A DNA stretch of 11,349 bases from Bryobacteraceae bacterium (lineage in GTDB: Bacteria > Acidobacteriota > Terriglobia > Bryobacterales > Bryobacteraceae): NCBI GenBank assembly GCA_014379815.1, contig JACMLA010000631.1, positions 1-11,349 on the forward strand, written 5' to 3'. The stretch's first letter is position 1. The number at the start of each line of letters is the position of its first letter. The notes below the pieces were generated by a model. It was not told the DNA's origin and did no database searches. It saw only the letters and a list, made by a program, of their open reading frames with translations. Position numbers and translations under genes: made by a program. This document shows, piece after piece, positions 1 through 5,899 of this stretch.

Positions 1-705
1 AAACCTAACAGCGACGGCAGCCAATTTTTCGTCTGCCTTTCCACGCAGGCTTCCCTTGACGGCAAGTTTTCGGCATTTGGGCGGGTGACAGAAGGTATCG
101 AGATCCTCGACAAAATCTCGCAATTGCCAGCCGACTCCAGCCAGATCGCTTTGAAGCCGGTCCGGATCACCAGCATCACAATCGACAAGAAGAAGGTAGA
201 GCCTTTTCTGGAAACGCCAGTGGAAGAGCTTAGTAAGACCGTTACTGTGACCACGACACTGGGCACTCTAAAGCTGAAGATGCGGCCAGATCTCGCGCCG
301 AATCACGTCCGCAACTTCCTGAAGCTGACGCAAACAGGCTGGTACAACGGCACCTCCTTTCATCGTTTGATCAAAGGGTTCGTCGCGCAAGGAGGGATGG
401 CGGCCGAACGCGCTTCGGGCCCCACCCATCCAGCGGACCGTTGGGTCCATCCTGTCAAAGGCGAGTTTCAGAATGAAGTGAAGCATGCACGAGGACTTAT
501 GTCGATGGCACGGACCAGCGATCCGGATTCCGCGATGACTTCCTTCTTTCTCTGCCTGGGACCAGCGCCTCACCTCGACGGCCAGTACAGCATTTTCGCG
601 GCAGTCATCGAAGGCCAGGAAGTACTGGATGCCCTGGAGAAGGAAGAAGTGCAAGGCGAGACACCGAGTCGCCGGATCGAGCTAACGACCGCCGTGATCG
701 ACTAA
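1..705 (+). CDS. Tandem cyclophilin-type peptidyl-prolyl cis-trans isomerase, 5'-truncated by window edge
   Basis: The frame is open from base 1, so the start lies outside the window; 234 residues are visible. Cyclophilins catalyse cis-trans isomerisation of X-Pro bonds during protein folding. Two domains can be seen. The first 30 or so residues are the end of one cyclophilin domain (NSDGSQFFVC, then LDGKFSAFGRV, matching the family's NGSQFFI and LDGK..VFG motifs). After a linker, a second domain begins near residue 79 (TVTVTTTLGTLKLKM) with the catalytic-loop signature SFHRLIKGFVAQGG at about residues 119-132, containing the usual Arg, Phe and Gln. It continues through GLMSMAR, SFFLCLG and HLDGQYSIFA. 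The NGSQFF motif is altered to MTSFFL in the second copy, so its activity may differ. A GTG at 85 is only an internal codon. Its stop overlaps the convergent ligase gene's stop by 4 bp, leaving no room for a terminator between them. Cell location cannot be judged without the N-terminus. Confidence 0.93.
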   Translation, partial: KPNSDGSQFFVCLSTQASLDGKFSAFGRVTEGIEILDKISQLPADSSQIALKPVRITSITIDKKKVEPFLETPVEELSKTVTVTTTLGTLKLKMRPDLAPNHVRNFLKLTQTGWYNGTSFHRLIKGFVAQGGMAAERASGPTHPADRWVHPVKGEFQNEVKHARGLMSMARTSDPDSAMTSFFLCLGPAPHLDGQYSIFAAVIEGQEVLDALEKEEVQGETPSRRIELTTAVID

Positions 706-2243
706 GAAGACTGAGACATTTCGGCTGCCAGTTGCAGGACGGTTTGAAACGTGTCACTGTCTGCGGCCGAGCGGTCTGGCCGATATCGCTTGACCCGGGC
801 AAATCGCAATGCCAGACCACTCACATAGGTTGAACTTACCTGAATCTCATTAAATGCAATCTCTACTACCAGGGAAGGTTCAACGTAAACCGTGTAGCTG
901 TCGCGGCTGATCTCGCGCTTCTGCAGTTCCTGAGTCTGCCAGGCCAGCATTTCATCGGTCAGACCTTTGAAAGTTTTGCCTAGCATCGCGAACCCACCTC
1001 GTTCGACGTCGCGCGCACCCAGATGCAGATTACTCAGGAAACCTACACGGCGTCCATTGCCCCATTCCGCAGCGAGAATTACCAGATCCAGTGTTCGCGC
1101 TCGTTTTACCTTTAGCCAGCTTTTACCTCGCGCACCGGCGGCATAAGTGCCATCAAGTGCCTTGGCCATGATGCCTTCATGACCTTTTGCGAGCGCCCCC
1201 TCAAAAAACCGTGAGGCTTCTGCCGGGTCGGCAGTGATCAGGGAAGGCACCAGTTCGGTGGCCGCGACAACAGCTTGCAGCGCTTCAAACCGCGTGGCTT
1301 GTGGTTCATCGATCACGTCGGTTGAACCGATGCGCAATACGTCAAACCATACCGGAGTCAGCGGCAACTGGGTGCGCAGGGCAGCAACGTCGAGACGACG
1401 TCCAAACCGCCGCATCGTGATCTGAAACGGATGAGGCCGGCCTCCAGGATCCAGCGCGATTACCTCGCCGTCGAGAATCAAATCGTGTTCGGGCATCCCT
1501 AGCACGGACTCGACGACTTCCGGCACAGCTAGCGTGACTTCATTCAGCCGCCGCGAAAACACACGTACCTCGTCGCCGGACTTGTGGACCTGAATACGAG
1601 CGCCGTCGAACTTATACTCCAGTGCGGCTTGCCCGAGCAAACCTACAGCATCGGAAGCATCTTCTGCTGTCTCGGCGAGCATTGGCTGCACCGGCCGAAA
1701 CATCTGAATCCCATGGGAATCGAGACCCGCCGGGCCAAGCTCCTGCAGGGACCTTGCTACGGCAACCAGATTCCCAGTCAGCATCGCCGCACGGCGGACG
1801 CGACTTGCATCCACCGCAAACGCACAGGCAAGACCTTCCAGCATGATGCCTTCCAGCGCACCTTGCCTCAGTTCCCCTGAGAGCAGACCCATCAGGAAAG
1901 TCTGCTCGCTCCCGGTAGCCTTGCTGAACAGCCACCCAAGTAGTTCCCGCTTGCGTTTGTCCGAACCGGCACCTTGCAACTCAGTAACCTGGTCAAGTGT
2001 TTTTTCGACATCGCTAATCGTGAGCGAAGCCTCGACCGCAGCCTCTGCCCGGCTGGCTCGCAAGGTGGCATAGCCAATTCCAATACGTCCATGCCGCGTA
2101 GAGCCAGAGAGAAACGCCACGACTGGCTCAAGCTCTCCCGGTCCCGCTAGTCGCAGCAGTGCCGAGAGCATCTCGACTTTCTGTTTGCGCTTTGTCGTTT
2201 CCCCAATCTGTTGTGACACTGCGACAACATCGGCCAGCAGCAT
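702..2243 (-). CDS. ATP-dependent DNA ligase (archaeal/LigB-like type)
   Basis: Seals nicks in duplex DNA through a lysyl-AMP intermediate using ATP. With the chosen start the protein has 513 residues, typical of the archaeal-type family. Residues 1-180 form the alpha-helical DNA-binding domain. The nucleotidyltransferase domain shows motif I EYKFDGAR with catalytic K211, motif III ILDGEV (256-261), FDVLRI (300-305), motif IV EGIMAK (356-361) and motif V SWLKVKR (375-381). An OB-fold domain follows to the C-terminus (VYVEPSLVVEIAF near 452). The frame stays open to an ATG at 2270, but that start has no Shine-Dalgarno and adds nine non-homologous residues. ATG 2243 gives the family-like start MLLADVV and is preceded by GGGAG about 12 nt upstream. 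It begins 4 bp after the stop of the beta-propeller gene, so it is probably the last gene of that operon. Such ligases are accessory in bacteria, where NAD-dependent LigA does replication; a repair role is inferred. Confidence 0.93.
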   Translation of the reverse strand: MLLADVVAVSQQIGETTKRKQKVEMLSALLRLAGPGELEPVVAFLSGSTRHGRIGIGYATLRASRAEAAVEASLTISDVEKTLDQVTELQGAGSDKRKRELLGWLFSKATGSEQTFLMGLLSGELRQGALEGIMLEGLACAFAVDASRVRRAAMLTGNLVAVARSLQELGPAGLDSHGIQMFRPVQPMLAETAEDASDAVGLLGQAALEYKFDGARIQVHKSGDEVRVFSRRLNEVTLAVPEVVESVLGMPEHDLILDGEVIALDPGGRPHPFQITMRRFGRRLDVAALRTQLPLTPVWFDVLRIGSTDVIDEPQATRFEALQAVVAATELVPSLITADPAEASRFFEGALAKGHEGIMAKALDGTYAAGARGKSWLKVKRARTLDLVILAAEWGNGRRVGFLSNLHLGARDVERGGFAMLGKTFKGLTDEMLAWQTQELQKREISRDSYTVYVEPSLVVEIAFNEIQVSSTYVSGLALRFARVKRYRPDRSAADSDTFQTVLQLAAEMSQSS

Positions 2244-2247
2244 CGGG

Positions 2248-3618
2248 CTATTTGTCTCCCCGCAGGTCATAGCACAGTAGCCGTGGCGGCATGCGGTTCA
2301 AAATGTCCCGCGAGTGCTGGCTGATGTATAACAGACCCCGGCTAAGAACGGGAGCGGACCACGTTTCCCGCGCGGCGAACAGCCACGTCCGCTTCAGTTC
2401 CTTGTAGCCCTGCGGAGTCAGGTCCATCCAGAGTAAGTGACCCAGTTCTCCTAATGCCAGAAACTTGCCATCCACTGACAGCAGAGTCCCCCGATAGGTG
2501 CTCAGGGTCTGCTTGAGTGCCGGCTCTTCCCACTCCGGGGTTGCGCGCCACATCAGCTTGCCGGTCTTGAGCTCCACACAAACCAGCGAAGCATCCGGTT
2601 CATTCCGTCCATCGAAGCCGTACAAATAACCGTCCTTGTAGACGGCGGTGTTGAAGTGTGTCCCGATGTCGTTTGAGGTCCACGCTACCTTGTATTTTCC
2701 GTCCGGCAAAAGATCGAGCAGCGCACCGCCTGTTCGGTAAGTAGTCGAGATGAAGACCTGGTTTCCGATCACTACGGGCGAAGATGCGTTTACGGATTCA
2801 TAGTTGCGGCTCCGCCACGGAAAGCTGAAATCCACCGCACCGTTTGCCGGATTGATCACCATCAGACCACCAGTCGGCGGCTTGCTTTCGCCTCCGGCAA
2901 ACACGAAGACCCGGCGTTTGCCATGAACAGTCGCTGCAACAGGGGAAGCGTAGCTGGGACCCCATTCGGTTCCCGCACCCCACACAGTCTTGCCAGTAAT
3001 TTTATGCAAACCAAGTACGCTGGGGCCTCCGGGAGCACCGGGGTTCAAGATTACGAGGTCCCCTTCAATCAGAGGACTGCTGGCTGTACCGAAGAAGTCC
3101 TGCGGCACCTTGAGCTCGGAGCGCACGTCGCGCTTCCAAAGCACCTTGCCAGTACGCAACTCGAGGCAATGCAATTTACCCTCAGCGCCGTAGGTGTATA
3201 CCCGGTCGCCATCGATGACAGGGCTCGCGCGAGGTCCATTGTTATACCCGTAACGATCTTCAAAAGCCGTTGGGTAAGTGAACTCCCAATAGCGTTCGCC
3301 GGTTTCCGGATGCAGAGCTTCTACTCGCTCGAGGTTTCCTACGCGATGCAGATAGACGAGATAGGCTCCCGCAATTGCGGGCGAGCTGTACCCTGTTCCT
3401 TTGCGCAATTCCCAAACCAGTTTAGGACCGGTTGCGGGCCAATCGCGAAGGAGCTTTGTTTCCGTGGACGTCCCATTGAAAGCGGGTCCCAGAAACGAGC
3501 GCCAGTCGCTGGTCACAGCATTGGAGGCGAGTGGTTTCGGCTTTGCCACGAAGCGAACGTCCGGATGCTGCGACAGTCCAGCCGCGGCCAGCAGCACTAA
3601 TCCCGGAAGTCTCGTCAT
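2248..3618 (-). CDS. Secreted PQQ-binding-like beta-propeller protein (BamB-like)
   Basis: 456 residues. The first 16 or so residues (MTRLPGLVLLAAAGLSQ) are a short hydrophobic signal peptide without a lipobox cysteine, so export to the periplasm or outside is expected. The mature part begins with SDWRSFLGPAFNGTS, an opening found in many acidobacterial and planctomycete PQQ-like proteins. Several propeller blades follow, marked by the recurrent pattern of Tyr/Leu-x-Leu then TG-K/E then W: EALHPETGERYW, LELRTGKVLW, LHKITGKTVW and VELKTGKLMW. These repeats resemble those of BamB and quinoprotein dehydrogenases, but no catalytic or PQQ-ligand residues can be assigned, so an enzyme role is not supported; a scaffold or binding role is more likely. 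The ATG at 3618 is 5 bp after the photolyase N-domain gene and its stop is 4 bp before the ligase start, so it is cotranscribed with DNA-repair genes. Why an exported protein sits there is unclear. Confidence 0.88.
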   Translation of the reverse strand: MTRLPGLVLLAAAGLSQHPDVRFVAKPKPLASNAVTSDWRSFLGPAFNGTSTETKLLRDWPATGPKLVWELRKGTGYSSPAIAGAYLVYLHRVGNLERVEALHPETGERYWEFTYPTAFEDRYGYNNGPRASPVIDGDRVYTYGAEGKLHCLELRTGKVLWKRDVRSELKVPQDFFGTASSPLIEGDLVILNPGAPGGPSVLGLHKITGKTVWGAGTEWGPSYASPVAATVHGKRRVFVFAGGESKPPTGGLMVINPANGAVDFSFPWRSRNYESVNASSPVVIGNQVFISTTYRTGGALLDLLPDGKYKVAWTSNDIGTHFNTAVYKDGYLYGFDGRNEPDASLVCVELKTGKLMWRATPEWEEPALKQTLSTYRGTLLSVDGKFLALGELGHLLWMDLTPQGYKELKRTWLFAARETWSAPVLSRGLLYISQHSRDILNRMPPRLLCYDLRGDK

Positions 3619-3623
3619 GGCAC

Positions 3624-4046
3624 TTAGCGTAGCGTGTCACGCAGCAGCAGTGGCTCGGCTTTCTGCCAGTACCGGGAGAAGCGCTTCAGATCCACTCTGC
3701 CTGAGAGCTCCACGAATGCCGGAGGTTCCAGGACGATTAATTGAAGTCGCTGCCGCAGTTCCGCGATCTGGCCAAGCGTACGTGGATCGGGCGTTGCCGC
3801 CGTCACTACTTCCCCGGCATCGAGTTCTCTGGTGGCAGCAATCACTTCCTCCACCACATTGCCGCGACGGATCTGTACATCCGGAATCTCCAGCAAGCAC
3901 TCGTAGATGAATCCGATACGCTTCAAGCTCCACTGTGCGGAGCGAAGCTTCTCCTCATCGAACACATACACAAAGCTACCTGCCGGCAATCCGGAGGCAG
4001 CTGGCCACAGACAATCATCATGCAACCAGACAACTCTACCTGGCAT
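3624..4046 (-). CDS. Stand-alone photolyase-like N-terminal (alpha/beta) domain protein
   Basis: 140 residues. The N-terminus MPGRVVWLHDDCL and the following FVYVFDEEKL resemble the first beta-strands of the photolyase/cryptochrome N-terminal Rossmann-like domain (VVWFRRDLRLHD..., then V.VFI.D). SLKRIGFIYECLLEI and the RGN motif near residues 61-63 fit the family's helix and 'G' strand. In ordinary photolyases this domain carries the antenna chromophore and is fused in front of the FAD domain. Here it is a separate gene lying downstream of the FAD-domain gene, overlapping its end by 11 bp. The frame is open further upstream to an ATG at 4094, but ATG 4046 is preferred: AAGGG lies 6 nt before it, and the extra residues lack similarity to photolyases. 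The two proteins probably pair into one enzyme. No antenna-binding residues can be named. A remote alternative is an unrelated Rossmann-fold protein. Confidence 0.7.
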   Translation of the reverse strand: MPGRVVWLHDDCLWPAASGLPAGSFVYVFDEEKLRSAQWSLKRIGFIYECLLEIPDVQIRRGNVVEEVIAATRELDAGEVVTAATPDPRTLGQIAELRQRLQLIVLEPPAFVELSGRVDLKRFSRYWQKAEPLLLRDTLR

Positions 4047-4842
4047 CGGCATCCCTTGGGAACAGTCGCTCTGCCAGAACTTCATACGGTGCATCGAAGG
4101 GGCAGCAATCGCGTGAAGGGCATCGGGAACAGTAGACTCCGTTGGTGTAGTTCTCGAGATTCTCGCGATTGAAGAAATAGGGCTTGCTGCTAAACGTGGA
4201 AGCTACCCACTGCCAGGACAAGTTATTCGAAGCCGGATCTCCATCCAGAAGGTGAGACAGGAAGAGACGGGCACCCGCCTGCCATCGCACGCGAAGCCAG
4301 TGCACCACGTACGCGGCAAACCACATACGTGCATGGTTGTGCATGTAGCCTGTCTCTTGCAAATCTCTGACAAACGAGTCCATGCACTGCAAGTCCGTGC
4401 GGGCGGTGAGCAGAGTTTGCGGAAGCTCCTCAGCATATTGCGATGCGAGCACGCCGGTTTTGTACTCTTCCTGGTCCTGCCAGACCGCTTCTCGAAGCTG
4501 TTTGTAGAGACGCTGCCAGTAGTCGCGCCAGGCTAACTCCTGGATGAACTTACCCAGTCGTTGGCTGCCTCCGCTCCGCTGGATCACGGCCTCCCGAACT
4601 TCCGTTAGTGACAGAACGCCGTGTCGTATCCACGGACTTAAGCCGGAAACGGATCCGCCCACGAAATTGCGGGTCGCTGCGTACTTGCCGGCTGGAAAGG
4701 CTTCGAGACGAGCCATCGCGGCTTTCCTTCCTCCGGGAGTCGGACTGAGCGCGCCACCTTCGGCTGCTGAATCCGGGAACTCTTCCTGAAGGTATCGCTG
4801 CAGTTCTTCCCGGTCCCTGAAGTCTGTCCGCATTACTGCCAT
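4036..4842 (-). CDS. Photolyase/cryptochrome FAD-binding domain protein (C-terminal half as a separate gene)
   Basis: 268 residues, the size of the photolyase helical FAD domain alone. Family motifs in order: RNFVGGSVSGLSPWIRHGVLS (58-78), ELAWRDYW (102-109), TGYMHNHARM (164-173), WQAGARLFLSHLLDGDPA (187-204), then NNLSWQWVAS (206-215) and KPYFFNREN. Aligned by eye to E. coli PhrB, D200 and N206 match the flavin contacts D372 and N378, W187 and W210 match the electron-transfer tryptophans W359 and W382, and E102, W105, N169 and M173 match active-site residues. R342 is replaced by H170, and I find no clear equivalent of W306. The C-terminus holds four cysteines (C238, C241, C246, C247). Role: light-driven pyrimidine-dimer repair or blue-light sensing; which one cannot be told. 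The frame is open to a GTG at 4959 inside a repeat, but family similarity begins after residue M at 4842 (an ATG at 4833 is also possible; neither has a clear Shine-Dalgarno). First gene of the leftward operon. Confidence 0.88.
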   Translation of the reverse strand: MAVMRTDFRDREELQRYLQEEFPDSAAEGGALSPTPGGRKAAMARLEAFPAGKYAATRNFVGGSVSGLSPWIRHGVLSLTEVREAVIQRSGGSQRLGKFIQELAWRDYWQRLYKQLREAVWQDQEEYKTGVLASQYAEELPQTLLTARTDLQCMDSFVRDLQETGYMHNHARMWFAAYVVHWLRVRWQAGARLFLSHLLDGDPASNNLSWQWVASTFSSKPYFFNRENLENYTNGVYCSRCPSRDCCPFDAPYEVLAERLFPRDADAR

Positions 4843-5109
4843 CTGAATAGACCAGATGATTCCCCAGCAATTTGGGCAGATTACTTCGCAAAGTCTACGG
4901 TCGCGGAACTCGAATCCTGGCAGGCTGCTGAAAGTGCCTCCATTGACCCACTCCCTCACGGTCGGGGCTCGGTAAGTTTACAGCTAGTCCCTCACGGTCG
5001 GGGGCTCGGTAAGCTTGCAGCTGGTCCCTCACGGTCGGGGTAAGCTTGCAGCTAGTTACACCTGCGGCTGCTGTAGGGCGAACGATCTTACAGGTCGCTT
5101 CTTATGTGA
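4843..5109. other. 267-bp intergenic region with a tandem-repeat block
   Basis: No convincing gene. The part next to the photolyase gene (4843-4951) keeps an open frame in phase with it and encodes a CPNC motif, but it lacks similarity to photolyases and runs into the repeats, so it is more likely a 5' leader. The middle holds three tandem repeat units. The remainder up to the stop of the 197-residue protein gene shows nothing I recognise. The promoter of the photolyase-to-ligase operon should be here, but no good -35/-10 pair was identified. Confidence 0.6.
4952..5055. repeat. Three tandem copies of a 31-37 bp repeat
   Basis: Units lie at 4952-4987, 4988-5024 and 5025-5055. Each has the exact core CCCTCACGGTCGGGG. 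In the first two it is followed by CTCGGTAAG then a CTTGCAGCTAG-like end; the third lacks the CTCGG step. The copies are directly adjacent without spacers. The core is an imperfect dyad (CCC..AC.GT..GGG), and the tail contains AGCT-TGC-AGCT, which can form a small hairpin. Placement between two leftward genes suggests an intergenic dispersed repeat cluster, but copies elsewhere cannot be checked here. Confidence 0.9.
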
Positions 5110-5703
5110 TTAGGCGGCGTGGTCGAATTGGTTTTTCGAAGTGCCTGGTTGGGATTGCGAAACAAAGCCAATTCCTGTTGTCTTGCGGCCGGCTCGTCTT
5201 TCGGCCTTGCGTTCGGCTCGCTCGTTGGCTCGGCGCTGGGTGCGGCTAAGGTACGAGGTCTGTACCGCATTTGTTTCGCATTCCGATTCGTCTATGTACA
5301 CGGGCGGAGTTGCTCCGCTGCTCTGTCGTTGCTTCTGGACCTTCCTCAGTTCTGCGAGGGCGTATCGCCATTCCCTGCTGGCGTTGGCTACATAGCGGAG
5401 GACGAGACCTAGTCGCTTTTGACCTACAGGGTCGAGGAACAGATCGAAGACGATTTGCTCTGGTCCCGCTAGGTGTTCTGTGCCGGCGGGCGCGACCGAT
5501 GCCATGAAGGCGGCTTCGATTCCCAGCAGACGCTGATAGCGCCAGCTTGTAACAGCCACTAAGTGAGTTAGAACGAGTTCCTGCTCGCCCTGTGGGTTGT
5601 ATCCTTCGACCAGCGAATCGTGCAGAGCTTCGAAAGCTTCTTTGCTTTCCCACGGCAGGACGGTCTGTTTACCTTCTTCGGTAATCTGTTCGGGTGATGC
5701 CAT
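5110..5703 (-). CDS. Conserved-looking 197-residue protein of unknown function
   Basis: I cannot assign a function. The ATG at 5703 is well supported by AAGGA 7 nt upstream; the frame is open further up to 5976 but that part is low-complexity and would overlap potD. No signal peptide or membrane segment is seen, so it is probably cytoplasmic. Residues 1-125 look helical: ALHDSLVEGYNPQGEQELVL, then a W-R-x-x-R pattern (SWRYQR, 53-58), then RYVANASREWRYALAELRKV (103-122). The C-terminal third is very basic (RRANERAERKAERRAGRK, 157-174) and ends with GIGFVSQSQ. From memory this layout, including the GFVSQ ending and the TEEGK start, resembles a family of uncharacterised proteins with many copies per genome in Acidobacteria; most of those have a longer N-terminus (an NRANAQ...GPKT segment) that is missing here. 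It stands alone between two intergenic regions rich in repeats. Confidence 0.8.
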   Translation of the reverse strand: MASPEQITEEGKQTVLPWESKEAFEALHDSLVEGYNPQGEQELVLTHLVAVTSWRYQRLLGIEAAFMASVAPAGTEHLAGPEQIVFDLFLDPVGQKRLGLVLRYVANASREWRYALAELRKVQKQRQSSGATPPVYIDESECETNAVQTSYLSRTQRRANERAERKAERRAGRKTTGIGFVSQSQPGTSKNQFDHAA

Positions 5704-5710
5704 GATGTCG

Positions 5711-5745
5711 TCCTTGAGGCGCGTGTTCCGGGTTCTCCGGCGCGC
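5711..5745 (-). promoter_or_regulatory. Shine-Dalgarno with an adjacent upstream RNA hairpin
   Basis: Read on the minus strand, GCGCGCCGG (5745-5737), loop AGAAC, CCGG (5731-5728), a 4-nt bulge AACA and CGCGC (5723-5719) can form a G+C-rich stem-loop. It ends 3 nt before the AAGGA ribosome-binding site of the 197-residue protein gene. It could influence translation or protect the 5' end; it is predicted by eye only. Confidence 0.4.
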
Positions 5746-5781
5746 GACGTGATTGTCCCAGAGGGTTGTATGGATTGGGAC

Positions 5782-5821
5782 GCCGGTTCGTGGCTTGGTG
5801 TTGGTAAGTTGTTGAACCGGC
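5782..5821. repeat. 8-bp perfect inverted repeat with 24-bp spacer
   Basis: GCCGGTTC at 5782-5789 is the exact reverse complement of GAACCGGC at 5814-5821. There is no T-run after either arm, so it is not a standard terminator. It may be an operator, or a structured RNA in the leader of the 197-residue protein gene. Confidence 0.55.
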
Positions 5822-5868
5822 ACACATGGAAATATTTTCAGGAAAGGGCAACGCGCTGCAAATTGGCC

Positions 5869-5898
5869 GCGGATGAACGAAGATGAACGGCGATGGAA
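5869..5898. repeat. Degenerate 10-bp tandem repeat (GCGGATGAAC type)
   Basis: Three adjacent 10-bp units, GCGGATGAAC, GAAGATGAAC and GGCGATGGAA, end directly before the potD stop codon (5900-5902). Short GATGAAC-type repeats are, from memory, dispersed in intergenic DNA of several environmental phyla; copies elsewhere were not checked. Confidence 0.45.
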
Positions 5899-5899
5899 A

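Larger units (their letters stand above)
5704..5899. other. 196-bp intergenic region with hairpins and a short degenerate repeat
   Basis: Lies between the stop of potD and the start of the 197-residue protein gene, both leftward. It holds a hairpin next to the ribosome-binding site, an 8-bp inverted repeat and a 10-bp tandem repeat, each listed separately. An A/T-rich palindrome AAATATTT sits at 5830-5837. No stem is followed by a T-run on the transcribed strand, so no intrinsic terminator for the transporter operon is supported, and no clear promoter hexamers were found. Confidence 0.6.

Noticed and set aside
2923..3600. 225-codon open frame on the plus strand inside the beta-propeller gene
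   Set aside because: Antisense to a well-supported gene; composition and lack of motifs indicate a shadow frame.
4843..4959. N-terminal extension of the FAD-domain protein with a CPNC motif
   Set aside because: The only start is a GTG inside the tandem repeat, no Shine-Dalgarno is seen, and similarity to photolyases starts later.
4952..5055. Possible CRISPR array
   Set aside because: Only three directly adjacent copies with no spacers, unequal lengths and no cas genes.
5860..5885. Sigma-54-like promoter on the minus strand (GGCCAATTTGC)
   Set aside because: The spacing between the GG and GC elements is 7 bp instead of the required 10.
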